From Echinarachnius parma (Eukaryota; Echinodermata; Echinoidea; Clypeasteroida; Echinarachniidae): a stretch of 64,000 bases of DNA. The notes beneath the pieces are model-generated. The model was not told the origin of the DNA, ran no database searches, and saw nothing but the letters and a program-made list of their open reading frames with translations. Location: NCBI GenBank assembly GCA_037951105.1, contig JBAMJV010008217.1:47884-111883 (forward strand), given 5' to 3'. The translations under genes and the position numbers were made by a program. Below are positions 1-11,238 of this stretch, piece by piece (the first letter of the stretch is position 1; the number at the start of each line of letters is the position of its first letter).

Positions 1-2800
1 TAAAAATAAAGTACTTTCAGACACAAATTGGCTAATCTGAAAGAAATTTGAAACACTAGCTACAAAGCACTTATTGTATTTTGCATTCTTTTTTTATATC
101 AATGTGTGTTTTAGTTATCTACGGCTACCGAATCATTCTAATGAATAAAGGATAAAGTGGTGAATTAGAATTATGTAAATTTTTAATAGTACCTTATTAT
201 ATTAAAGTCAGGAATAAAACAGCAAACCTGTATTATTTTATTCTCACTTTTTACACCCATCTTCTACTTAAACTAGTTCATTGCGCTGTGACATTCATTC
301 ATTTTGATACAAATGTCAAGTACTTATCATAAAGTGTCAACAATTAATATTTGATAACGTCATTGTCTAGTCCCTTTGTGGAAAGTCGGCATAATGAGTC
401 TTTTGAAGCCAAGGACATCCGGTGTTATCAAGTTTCTCTGTCCTTAACCCTTTCAGGATTAGTCTTAACTTCACACAGGTTTTGGGTCTATAGAAAATGC
501 ATGTACAAAATTTAAAGGGTTAAGTTCTATTAACCTAACCTATTCTATTATTTTGTTAACACGATATCCTCACAACAGCAGTGTGTGTTACTGTTAGGGT
601 GTGAGCATGTACATTAGATTTTATTTTATTTTCGCTATTGATTGATTCCGCGCAGATGGGTAAAACAATTGAGACTTATTTGAAAATTGTCAAACGTAAC
701 CAGCTGACATTGATTACCTCGTGTTGACACCAGTGAAAGGACTGGTAGATTCGCAATATAGAAATTTTCTTCTGTTTGAATGTTAAATGTAGTTTTGATC
801 GGTATGAAAGCAGACGTGCAGCACTGTAGCAAGTACAACTAGCATTCCCACGCACGACAATCTTTGAATTTAGCAGTGCATGGAGAGAAGTTACGGGAAC
901 ATGTTTCTTGGCTCAACTGATTGATATTGTTGACAAAAGGTGAAAACAAGTGAAAGTCTGGACTTAAAAAGTCATTATATTCAGAAATATTGCCCAAGAA
1001 TTTATTTCCAAAGATGTCATCGCTCCTGAGATTACACCAACATTATGCGTACATCTGTGCACCTCCCTCAGCCGGGTAAGTACTTTGTACATCTTTGCAC
1101 CTCCCTCAGCCGGGTAAGTACTTTGTCTCAATGCTTGAACATGTAGTAGTGCCGTTATGTGTTCCATTAGGCAGCGCTCAAAATTAGCTGATACTCTCTC
1201 CCCAAAACTGATCTCTAAGTTCCGCTAACTTCAGTTTTTACTAAAGTATGGCGCTTGGCCACTAGGGACATTTGTACCCTTGGGATAAAAACAAATGTTT
1301 TCAGTTATTGTTTGGTGATTTCCCAAAACTGTAGTTTAAAAGCTTTAATAACTTGCATTGTGTGATCTTAAAATCATGCAGTTATAATCCACTTTGATTG
1401 AATAGTTTTTTTTATTCAAGAAAAGTTTACATTCTCACCAGATCCACCGTCGTTCAAGAAAGCGGCAGGTACATGTATTACAAACAAATACATACAAGAC
1501 AAATAGGATTTTGGTTAATTAAAGAAACTAATACGGCACTTCAAACTTTGTTGACCAATAATTCAGGGCTGGTGTCTATAGTGTCTATTCTAGTTATGCT
1601 GCAAAATGTATTTTGACAAACACTTTAATAGAAGGAATCATGTCAGTGGAAAAAATACACTGGGCCTCAGGGCTATTTAGCCTCCGAAATGCCAAAAATA
1701 TCTCTGAAAATCAGGAAAATCAGGAAAGAGCCCTGGTAAATTATAGAGTTCAATGCTAAACAAATTTTATGGTGCTATTTTAATGCAAAACAAGCTTTCA
1801 AGAAGCCCTGAAAAATATATTTGATTTTTCCCCTGAATTGTGGAAATATTACCCTTCATTTGATATTTCTTCATTTTATAGGGCTCCTGTACAGCATGTT
1901 TTCTGCAACTTTACAAGCCTCGACCAGGACTCAATTATATCTTTATTTAAAAATTAGGATTTGTAGTTCTGATACAGTTAAATGACACTTCAGGAAAAAT
2001 AACAATATCTGGCATGTACTTGTTCTTTTACAAGTTTTTGCGTATCAAAATCAAAATCCTCCACGAAGCGGGATACATGTATCATCATTTGAAGGATCTG
2101 GCGATGGGAACCTGCCAAATTTGATCACACCAGAGGCAGAGCTAGAGCCAATTAAATTTAATTTACTGTACATGAAAATAATTGTAGAGTACATTATGTG
2201 CCAAAGAGGCTCTTTGATTATGTGCCAAAGAGGCTCTTTGACAACTTTGTTATGTTCTAAAACATAGTTTAATTATGGGTGAATTATATATGAGATAATT
2301 TGGAAATACGCTTGTAAAATGTACACATTTCTTGGCAAGTAGATTGTTTGGACTATCGATATGTCATATGAGTGAAAATGGAAACAAAGAGAATAACAAA
2401 AACAAAACAAAAAAAACAAGTCCTCAAACAATGTCGCCAAGCAAATTTGAATGATTACATAAAATGTCTGATATGTAATTTAGCTGCAGTTTTTAGTATG
2501 CATTTGAAGAGTTCATTTGCAAAATCTGGTAAAGCCATTTTGGTAAATTTTGTAATAATATTTTCTTTTTAAACATGTTGTACTGATTGTAGTACAGTAT
2601 GTTGTTTTGACGATATGATAAAAACTATAACATATACCATACTTATTATTTTCAGTGTCTTTGAGCAGGTTTAATTTGTATCTGTTTTAGCTCAAATGTT
2701 ATACAACCTTCATTAACATGCTGCTCCCCTCTAACTTTTTGAAAAACTCCCTCTATTGTGAGGATGCAGTTTATAATCAGGACTACTTGTACTCTGGATG
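1..2800. other. No gene recognised
   Basis: AT-rich sequence with short ORFs only. Apart from the 41-bp duplication at 1049 and a 24-bp duplication (TGTGCCAAAGAGGCTCTTTG) at 2198-2243, I see nothing. Confidence 0.6.
1049..1130 (+). repeat. 41-bp tandem duplication containing a donor-like site
   Basis: GTACATCT(G/T)TGCACCTCC and CTCAGCCGGGTAAGTACTTT occur twice. GG|GTAAGTA is a consensus donor, so this could be the end of a non-coding exon duplicated together with its donor. Confidence 0.5.
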
Positions 2801-3102
2801 CAAATGGGACGTTATTTGTTCTGTCAAACCTGTGATATAGTGACCACCTATTTCAGATAAACAAGAAAAGTGGCCACTGTAGACAGGTGACATATACACA
2901 TATCTTTTAACAGGTTCCATAACATTGCTTTTCTCTGCAAGAGATCATTTTTAGTGGCCACTATAGACAGGTTGGCTGTGCACTGTAGGTGGCCTCTGTT
3001 GACAGATGATCTCTATTATATAGACAGGTTCCATAACATTGTTTTTCTCTGCAGGGGATCACTTTGATTGGCAAATATACCAGGTTGGCTGCTTTAGATA
3101 AA

Positions 3103-3416
3103 TGATGACATAAATGGTACCCTGGGGTACCAAATGAAAATCCGCCATTTTGTTTAATTATTTATTTATTTTTCAGGGCTGTACACTGGGTTACCAAAGA
3201 GTGTAAAATTATTTTCGTTATGCTTTATTTACGTTCAAAATGCTCTCTTTCCGGCCGGGGTAGTGTGCATACAAGCGCTGCATGCACAACGCAATACACC
3301 AGCGGCGTCCATGATTGCTCTGCGGTACGGTTGTACTTAGGGTGGACACAAGATGGCGCTACACAACGCGGGATACTGGGGTAAAACGGTACCCCGGGGT
3401 ACTGCGTGTGTCATCA
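3103..3416. mobile_element. TIR element inserted in the 'CAAACCTGT' repeat
   Basis: Left TGATGACATAAATGGTACCC, TGGGGTAC; right GTACCCCGGGGTACTGCGTG, TGTCATCAC. Interior has a GC-richer stretch. It interrupts a copy of the dispersed ~94-bp repeat family spanning 2815-3560. Confidence 0.7.
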
Positions 3417-4389
3417 CATGTAGGTGGCCACTATCCACAGGTGAAATCTGTACACTGGTTTCATAACATTGATTTTCTCTGCAGGCTCTGATAACTGAAG
3501 TGGCCAAATTAGGCAGGTTGGCTGCTATAGACAGGTGGCCACTAAGACAGGTTTGACTGTATACACACATGTACATTTGTGTGTAAATATTACCTGGAAA
3601 GGTCAATGTACTAAGCAAACAATGGCCTATCACAATCACAATCTGAAACAAATACTAGTAAACGATTATCTGGATTGTGTAATTCAGTTCAAAATGGTAT
3701 AGTGAGTTTATCTAAATGCAGGTTGAAGCATTGTTTATGATATTTAAACAGGATAGGTAGACCTTTACTGTGCACTGTATTCTTTTTTAAATTTATTTGA
3801 AACAAGCATTTGAAAAGCTTTGTTATCAAATACTTGTGTTCATATTTTGTGAATTTGTTTTTAAACAACTGTAGGTTGTTGTAGTTAACTTCATGTGGAC
3901 TTTGTCTGGATTTGTAGTATAAAGTACTCGTTATTTATGTGCCAATGGAATGTAATCAACAATCCAAAACTGACAGGGTAGTATACGTATGTAAGTAACA
4001 ATAGATATCCATCCAATGCCATTCTACAAGACATAAGAAGACAACTTGTCTAGTTAAAAGTTAGCTGTGTGATAGTAATGATACAATTCTATAATGTACA
4101 TAAAATAAGAAAGACAACTTGTCTAGTTAGAAGTTATGTAGCTGTATGATAATAATAATGTAATATTTATATCATGCGTACAGCATGTCTCTATGCGCTG
4201 TTATAAAATTGAAATAAAAGGAAGGTTCAGCATACTATATATTGCATGGTAACTTTAAATAACAAAATAACGACTACATGTATCTGAAAGATGCCATCCC
4301 AGAAGTGTGGACATAAAAGGGAAGCAAACAGCATGATACCATTCTACATACGTTGACATTAATAAGAAAGACAACTTGTCTAGTTAGAA

Positions 4390-5065
4390 TACTGAAACAA
4401 CTTAACATTCGATGGGTTAAATCCTAGATGTAAAGAGGACAGCCTTAGTGATTTTTGTGCAAACCTTAAGTACATGTAGATGTGAAGAGCCTAGAGGGTA
4501 TAGTGATTTTGGTGTGAACTTTCTATGGGTCAAATCTTAGATGTGAAGAGGGCACCCATAGTGATATGTGCAAATGCTCAATGGGTTAAATATTAGATGT
4601 GAAGAGGGGACCCATAGTGATTTTGGTGTGAACTTTCAATGGGTCAAATCTTAGATGTGAAGAGGGCACCCATAGTGATACGTGCAAACCCTCAATGGGT
4701 TAAATATTAGATGTGAAGAGGGCACCCATAGTGATATGTGCAAACCCTCAATGGGTTAAATATTAGATGTGAAGAGGGCACCCATAGTGATATGTGCAAA
4801 CCCTCAATGGGTTAAATATTAGATGTGAAGAGGGCACCCATAGTGATATGTGCAAACCCTCAATGGGTTAAATATTAGATGTGAAGAGGGGACCCATAGT
4901 GATATGTGCAAACCCTCAATGGGTTAAATATTAGATGTGAAGAGGGCACCCATAGTGATATGTGCAAACCCTCAATGGGTTAAATATTAGATGTGAAGAG
5001 GGGACCCATAGTGATTTTTGTGCAAACCTTCAATGGGTAAAATCTTAGATAGGGCACACATAGTG
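4390..5065. repeat. 56-bp minisatellite, about 11-12 copies
   Basis: Unit words: CAATGGGTTAAATATTAGAT, GTGAAGAGGGCACCCATAGT, GATATGTGCAAACCCT. The central six units are nearly identical, the edges diverge. Spacer-repeat logic of CRISPR is absent. Confidence 0.95.
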
Positions 5066-5149
5066 ATTTCTGTGTGTGACTATCAGACCGAATCATCCTG
5101 GGGTTCCCTATTCATCAAAACGAATATATAAACTATGGTCCCTGGTATC

Positions 5150-6240
5150 ATAGAAGTAATCACTCCAAAGTTTGTGTTGATGCTGGACTCTGAACGGATT
5201 TTCTGTGCACAGTGTCATATCATTGGAATAATCTCTCTTTCTAGCATTTTCACCCCCATACCTCACCGCTGCTTCAAAGATAAAAATTAACTCCTTTCAA
5301 AAGGAAATATATATTATGTAGTTTCAAGCTTTTTGGCAGAAAATTGTATTCAATCATTTAAAAACCTGACTGGACTGGATATATGTGTTTGTTTAATCAT
5401 TTGATTTTCTTGCATTACACCTCTTTCCTCACCACTGTAAAGGTAAAATTATCTTTTTTTCAAAAGTAGGTTGCAAACTTTTTGGCATGCGACTAAATTT
5501 TTTGAACTGAATGTTATGAACGACTTGGATACTTGACTGACTCTGACTGATTGTCTGTGTTTTGTTTATATCATTGGAATTTATCCTTTTGTATAATTTA
5601 TTTTATACCCTCATCAAAGGTAAATTGAACTTCTTTCAAAAGTAGGTTGAATTTTTGTTTGCTATTTGGCATAAAACTGTATTCACTAAAAGTGTTGAAA
5701 ACGCCTGGAAACTGGTCTCTGACTGATGTATGTGCTTGGTGTTATATCAAATTGGAGTAATCTCCTCAAAACTGAAAAGGTAATAAAACATTTATAGCCT
5801 TTTTAAAAGTAGGCTTCAATTTTGTATTTCCAAATAAGTTTACTTTTTGAATACATGTCTAATTCCTGAACTGAAATGGATTTCTGTGCATTTTCAAAGT
5901 GAATTTTTTAGGAAGATTTGAAAGATGGACTATATGTAAAAGCAAAATTTCTGTGTTTGTTGCAGGGGCCGTGGAACGGTTTTGAAAGTGGGGGGGCTGA
6001 CCACATTTTAATTGTTATAATAATTGTTATTTTATGCTTATATATGTATTTCTTTGTTTTAAGCCAAAAAAGTAGGGGGGGGGGGGGGCTGTAGCCCCCC
6101 CCCCCAGTTCCGCGTCCCCTGTGTTGTTTAAACATTGGAATTTAACTTTTTCAAAAGAATGTTGCAATCGGGTATTTTAAAATAAATTTACTATTTGAAC
6201 CTAGGCTTTATAATACTTAACTCAAAACTATTTCTGTACA
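5150..6240. repeat. Decayed ~170-bp tandem repeat
   Basis: Five loose copies marked by TTTCAAAAGTAGGTTG-type words near 5297, 5456, 5630, 5798 and 6147, each preceded by a 'CTGACTG..TGTGTTT..ATCATTGGAAT' segment. A poly-G/poly-C-bearing insert (about 5964-6120) interrupts the last one. Confidence 0.7.
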
Positions 6241-6627
6241 TTTTCAAAGTGTTGTTAATGTTGAGGAAGGCTGAATTACTGGACTAGATACTACAAGCAC
6301 ATGATGACAGAATTCCTGCGATTGATAATCAATTATTGAACTTTAAATCTTGCTTGCCTTAACAACTCAGAAACCTCACACCTGCAAAAATAAAATAGTT
6401 TAAAATTTAAATTAAAAGTTTCAAACATTTTCTTATATCAGTTTGGTTCCAAATGTGTTGCTGTGGTCGGACAAGTGACTTCAAATATTACTAGCCCCAC
6501 AATTGCCCGGGAAAGTGGGCAAGTGTAGAGTCTCGCATACAGTTAGTTTACTTTGTTAAAGGCTTTGATTTTGAAATCCTAGAAATGTCACAATCACAGA
6601 ACTGCAACTAGCAGAAACTTATGCAAT

Positions 6628-6745
6628 TGTAAGTGTCCATTTATTGTAACTACCATGGCAACAGCTGAAAAGCTGCATTCTGATTGGCTGTTGACCTAAT
6701 AGTTACAACAATTGGACACTTACAACAATTGCAAAAGTTTTATGA
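6628..6745. mobile_element. Small imperfect foldback element
   Basis: GCAATTGTAAGTGTCCATTT and TATTGTAACTA mirrored by TAGTTACAACAATTGGACAC and TTACAACAATTGC. Centre has GCTGATTGGCTGTTG-like words. Non-coding. Confidence 0.75.
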
Positions 6746-7540
6746 AATGGGGCACAGCTAGGTAAATTTGACCTAAACTTTCATGGCATAAACTCTATTC
6801 AGTGCTTTGAACAAAACTCTGAAGTTTTGAACTGACAGAAACCTGTAGCTTGTTTATCTTTGAAGCCCTAATAATACCTTCGAATGAAACTGACAAAGGT
6901 TGACGTAATCTGTTTTGTTTTCCAAACTAGACAAACCGAGATAGTTGCAGTTTACTTGATAGCACTTGGCATAATATTCATTTACTGTAGGGATCAGCTT
7001 TTAATGGACCCCTGGAAGTGCAACAAATCCATGAGCTTAAAGGGGACCACCACGCAAAGGATAACACAGTTGTTTCGGTATCAGTGTTTGATATTAAATA
7101 GATGTACAACACTTTGCAAAGGGTTGTGTAATTCATAAACGATACAACTAATCACCAACACTTACGGAACCATCAGGGCCTCATGGTTCCGTACGCGCTA
7201 ATTGTCTGTGAGTGCACCAACTCTATACATGCATATGTTTGGAGACAATAGAGACATGAAGGCATGTACATGTACGCACTATATAATAGGCCTAGTCTTC
7301 GTATGCAGACCCATGAACACTTACATGTACGCTAGTATGGTGATGAGTTTTCAAATTATTTAAACAAATTCTGGAAGCCAATTTTTTTTTACTTGTAGGT
7401 GGAATGGACTACCAAAACAATTACCTTTCATTTATAAGAATCTTATTTGTGGGTAGTGGTTCCCTTTCAAATGGCCTAGTATTGAATAATCTCTAGAACT
7501 ATATTATGCCTCCAGAGGGTGGTGCATGAAACGTTGAGTT

Positions 7541-7690
7541 TTGTTTAATTGCAACTTTGTGATAACGCACAACTTCGTGATAACGCACAACTTCGTGATA
7601 ACGCACAACTTCGTGATAACGCACAACTTCGTGATAACGCACAACTTCGTGATAACGCACAACTTTGTGATAACGCACAACTTTGCAATT
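7541..7690. repeat. 18-bp minisatellite, 8 copies
   Basis: Unit GATAACGCACAACTTCGT. As 18 is divisible by 3, both strands stay open (NFVITH on +, EVVRYH on -), but there is no other coding sign. Confidence 0.95.
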
Positions 7691-8089
7691 GAACATAACT
7701 GTCCATTGCATTTTAAAGAGAATCAAATGCAAAGTTTCTTAGATCTTTGCAAGTTTACGCAACTTTTATGCAATGGACTTGCTTTTAATCGCAACTTTAT
7801 AAGACACATTGAAATACTTTTTGACTGTTTTTTTGCAGTCATTACACATCCATGCAAAGTGCATTAATATGTGAAACACTGAACAAGCATTTCAGCACAG
7901 GAAACATGTGGCCCACACAGCTCTTTAAAATCAGTTTATTATAAAGTCAATACAATACAATACATACAACAAAAATATTTCCACTTTCTATCACAAAACT
8001 TTTATCTCTTTGTTTTTAAATAAATGTTAAATAAGTTATAGCAAAGACTGTAGAATTACAAGACAGCTCACTGGCGGTCGCGCAGCGAT

Positions 8090-8460
8090 GTCCCTTCAAA
8101 CAGAATGAAGATTCAAATCGAGCTTAAGCCTAGAGCTTAGTAGCCATATGAAATTTATTATATCACTGTATTTGTGTCATTTTTATTAATAAAAAAACAT
8201 TTTAAAATTATAGACGATTGCTTTTTTTGGAAATTCAGTTCCATTCTTGAGTAAGAATTTAAAAGAAAATAAGGATCAAACTGTACTTACAAATACTCGG
8301 CAAATCAGGCTAGCATGAAGATTGAGCAACAGCTTAAGTGTCGACCTTAGTAACCTATAGGAATATGTTTTTATGTAGAATTAATATTATCCTCATGATA
8401 AGAAAAATATTTAAAAATTATAGTCGATAGCGATTTTACAATTTAAATCAAAGCTGTGAG
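8090..8460. repeat. Two diverged ~235-bp tandem copies
   Basis: ATGAAGATT, GCTTAAG, CTTAGTA, ATTATAG(A/T)CGAT in the same order at 8105-8222 and 8317-8430. No coding signal. Confidence 0.6.
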
Positions 8461-8499
8461 AAACATATTTTTTAAATTTAAAGATTTGTTACCGTGTAG

Positions 8500-8850
8500 A
8501 GAAAAATGGCAATGGCTACTCGCGTGTTACAATGTTAATGCGCGCTCAGTCCGCGCACTGTCTTTATTTAATTCTTTATAATTGTACGCGCAAATTGTGC
8601 GCAAAGCAAATTTCACGCGCGATATGCAAATTTAGGGTCGTCAAACTTTATCACGTCATCTTGAAGTTATTTTTAGTCAGGCGAAGTAAACATTGTTATT
8701 GTGACGTCATAATAAAAAGCCTGCGTATCAAAGTGCGTGTTAATTTTGTACATCGCGCTCTGCCCATTCACGTTGTACAGGATAATTGCACAGTGGTCGG
8801 TCTTTCCATTAAGCGTCTTTGGTTATAGTGTGGAGCCCAAGGCGGATATT
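8500..8850. promoter_or_regulatory. CpG-rich block, possible promoter
   Basis: A local CpG-dense stretch (CGCGTG, GCGCGC, ACGCGCGAT) in otherwise AT-rich DNA, with a CRE core TGACGTCATAATAA at 8701. It is 2.2 kb upstream of the first ATP13A exon I can see, so could be its promoter; a transposon fragment is equally possible. Confidence 0.25.
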
Positions 8851-9089
8851 CATAAAAAATATAATGATAGGGATAAGTAAATAACACAAAAGTCACTTAG
8901 TATGGTTATTTGGGTAGGCATACCATGTACCTACATGTAGTATAAAGTTAACCCTAGTATTAAAGCAACTAAAAAAAATCTCTTGTTGTAAACTTAGCCC
9001 TATTATGAGAATATGAAGCATGAGAATGAGAATATGCATATGAGAATGAGAATATGCATATTATAATAATCACATTTTTAATGTTAGTG

Positions 9090-9282
9090 CCTTTCTTGCC
9101 AAATGCATTCATAAATATGTATCATTTTGTTGTATTTTGATGTTAAATTATATTTTGATTGTGTTGTAATTTATTTATTCATGTATGTTCATATGTTCAT
9201 GTACGCAAGGCATTTTAGTCTTCGGACTACAGTCTTGTTAATTTTGTTCAATAAATACCGATATATCTATCTATCTATCTGA
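9090..9282 (+). mobile_element. 3' tail of a non-LTR retrotransposon
   Basis: GCAAGGCATTTTAGTCTTCG, GACTACAGTCTTGTTAATTT and TTCAATAAATA followed by a (TATC)n run resemble LINE 3' ends with a microsatellite tail. No coding part is recognisable upstream. Confidence 0.5.
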
Positions 9283-9593
9283 AATACACCAAAATAGAAT
9301 GGGACTTCTAGTGCAGTTTCATGAATATATTACCTGATGAGTAATAATAATGTAATAGATATGTTGATATAGTGTGGTATTGTTCGGTAAAAAAGTGGTG
9401 TACTTACATGTAATGTAGTAATCAAACCAAGTGAAGGACCTTTTCGTTGTGAATTTGATAGTGCATGGCAATAATAAAATCTAGACCATTTCCTTCGGTG
9501 AAGGCTGTCAAAAGTTCTGTTTCAAATAGTTAGTTTTGTTGTGTTTTAACTTCTGAAGGCCATTCACACAATTCATCAAAGATAATTCGTATC

Positions 9594-9952
9594 TTAAAGG
9601 GGTAGTGCGGTTTTGGTAAGGCTGAGCTTTAGTAACCAAACCTGCACAATAACATTACAAACTATTTATTAAATAAAGATATCATCAACAACTATTTAAA
9701 ACCCCTTATGAAAATTTTTGAAAAAGTGTAAGCATTTTTTTTTTTTTTTTTTGAATCATCAAATAAATCTGGGCCCCAGATTTATTACGATTGGATATAT
9801 TTATTAATATTTCAGCTGTTTCTGAACCGATTTTCATCAAAGAAAGTTTATTCTGCCATTAAAATTGTATGCTTTTTCAAATTTTACACTCAGTTTTTCA
9901 TTCTCACAAAAAAATTAGCACCTTCTATACCAAAACTGAACTACCCCTTTAA
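9594..9952. mobile_element. TTAA-flanked MITE, family 1 (copy 1, diverged)
   Basis: TTAAAGGGGTAGTGCGGTTT ... CAAAACTGAACTACCCCTTT AA. Shorter (about 360 bp), with a T17 run; in opposite internal orientation to the other two copies (GGCTGAGCTTTAGTAACC at its left end). Confidence 0.85.
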
Positions 9953-11051
9953 AGTTGCATTCATGCCAAATGTGTATTAAATATCTGACACATGTTTGTG
10001 AATTAATTACAGTCCCTTATGTCTGCGTTTCTTTTGTAATTTGTGATGTACGTTTGATATTTCTGTGTGGGTTTGAATCTTTGAATGTCTTTCTCACAAT
10101 TAATCAGATAATTTCTATCAAAATGTTGTATTCATGCCAAAATTGTATTATCTGACCATTGTTAAAATATCTGACTCATATTTGTGATTAACAATCCCGA
10201 TTTTGTTTGATATTTTTGTGTATTTGATGAAAAGAGTTGTTAAACTGCATTGAATTGGATTGAACTGGATAAATATGTACAATGTATGCTCACAGCATCC
10301 AATTTCTTTGTATCAATATAATTAGAGATGGGTATATAAGTATGTAACTTCAGTTGAAACATGCACAATTCAAATGTTTGCCAAGTGACAAAGCAAGTTT
10401 TTTTTCTGACATAAAAGTAATTTGACAATTGACTTGTCATCAATTTTACCTTAATAAAGGATCTGGGGGTGTTGCATTAAGAGAAACTTTGCGTTTGATC
10501 GCAAGTCAGAAAACACACGCACTTGAGTCAATTATAAAAGTGTTATGAAACGGGGCCTGCTCTAGAGGTTCAAAAGCTTGCCTCGTTTTGACTTACATAA
10601 AAGTAATTTGAAAGTGGAACATGTTATGCTAGACTACCACCATTTCTAGCAGGGTGTTGTATTACTGAATGGCTCATATTACTGGAATGATGCAATTTAG
10701 ATAGGAAATCATGTTTACAAATTGAAAGTTGGATTCGACAGTTAGCAAATTTTAGCATACTGTACATGTTGAGTGACGTAATCAAAAACCTATTTTTAGA
10801 ATTTCCAAATTTGAACTTCCATTTTCCGAAAGAGCATACAAAATAATGTCCAAATGTTGAATATCAATCGAATATGTTAAGTATTGGCTGAGATATGCCC
10901 ATCCGAATGAATTTTTTATTTCAATAGGAAATCAGTGTTATATTGCTCTGGTTCATAACGTCTAGGTTGTGTTTATCAGTTGTTGAAAAGCATTTTAAAC
11001 ATAGAAATTTAAATCATTTTTCATTTTCTCCCCTTTTTTTTTGTTTTGCAG
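9953..11051. other. No gene recognised upstream of ATP13A exon 1
   Basis: AT-rich; one half MITE at 10464-10560. No upstream leader exon could be identified. Confidence 0.5.
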
Positions 11052-11112
11052 TGAGTATGAACGTGCGATGGAGGAGGCTCAGAAAGATAAGATGAGGATT
11101 GAGTACAAAAAA
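11052..11112 (+). CDS. ATP13A3: Alternative ATP13A exon 1 (copy 1)
   Basis: A near-copy of exon 1, 114 bp upstream, with its own acceptor (TTTTGCAG) and donor (GTATGA). It reads SEYERAMEEAQKDKMRIEY and shares the SEYERAM core. The phase matches that of exon 1: it starts with the last base of a codon and ends phase 0. The two copies together are 134 nt, so including both would shift the frame; they could only be used one at a time. It may be a functional mutually exclusive exon or a young duplicate that is not spliced. Confidence 0.45.
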
Positions 11113-11165
11113 GTATGACATTTATAATTATGCATTTTTTTCTTCTCTTTTGTCTAATCTTGCAG

Positions 11166-11238
11166 TGAGTACGAGCGTGCGATGGGGGAGGCTCGGAAAG
11201 ATCAGGTGACGATTGCTGAAGACCGAGAGGAAATACTG
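11166..11238 (+). CDS. ATP13A3: ATP13A exon 1 (preferred start exon, copy 2)
   Basis: Acceptor TGCAG before 11166 and donor GTAAGA at 11239. The in-frame ATG at 11182 has G at -3 and +4; it gives [19 protein letters not shown], which joins exon 2 in phase 0. The distance from this Met to the GYKGS of exon 2 (about 22 residues) is close to human ATP13A3 (Met to the YGY). The first base completes a codon from an upstream exon that I could not identify, so the start could lie further upstream. Confidence 0.6.

Noticed and set aside
4390..5065. CRISPR-like array
   Set aside because: Direct tandem units without variable spacers, in a eukaryotic genome; it is a minisatellite.
7499..7867. Periodic ORFs NFVITH (+) and EVVRYH (-)
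   Set aside because: Produced by an 18-bp tandem repeat that is open on both strands by arithmetic.
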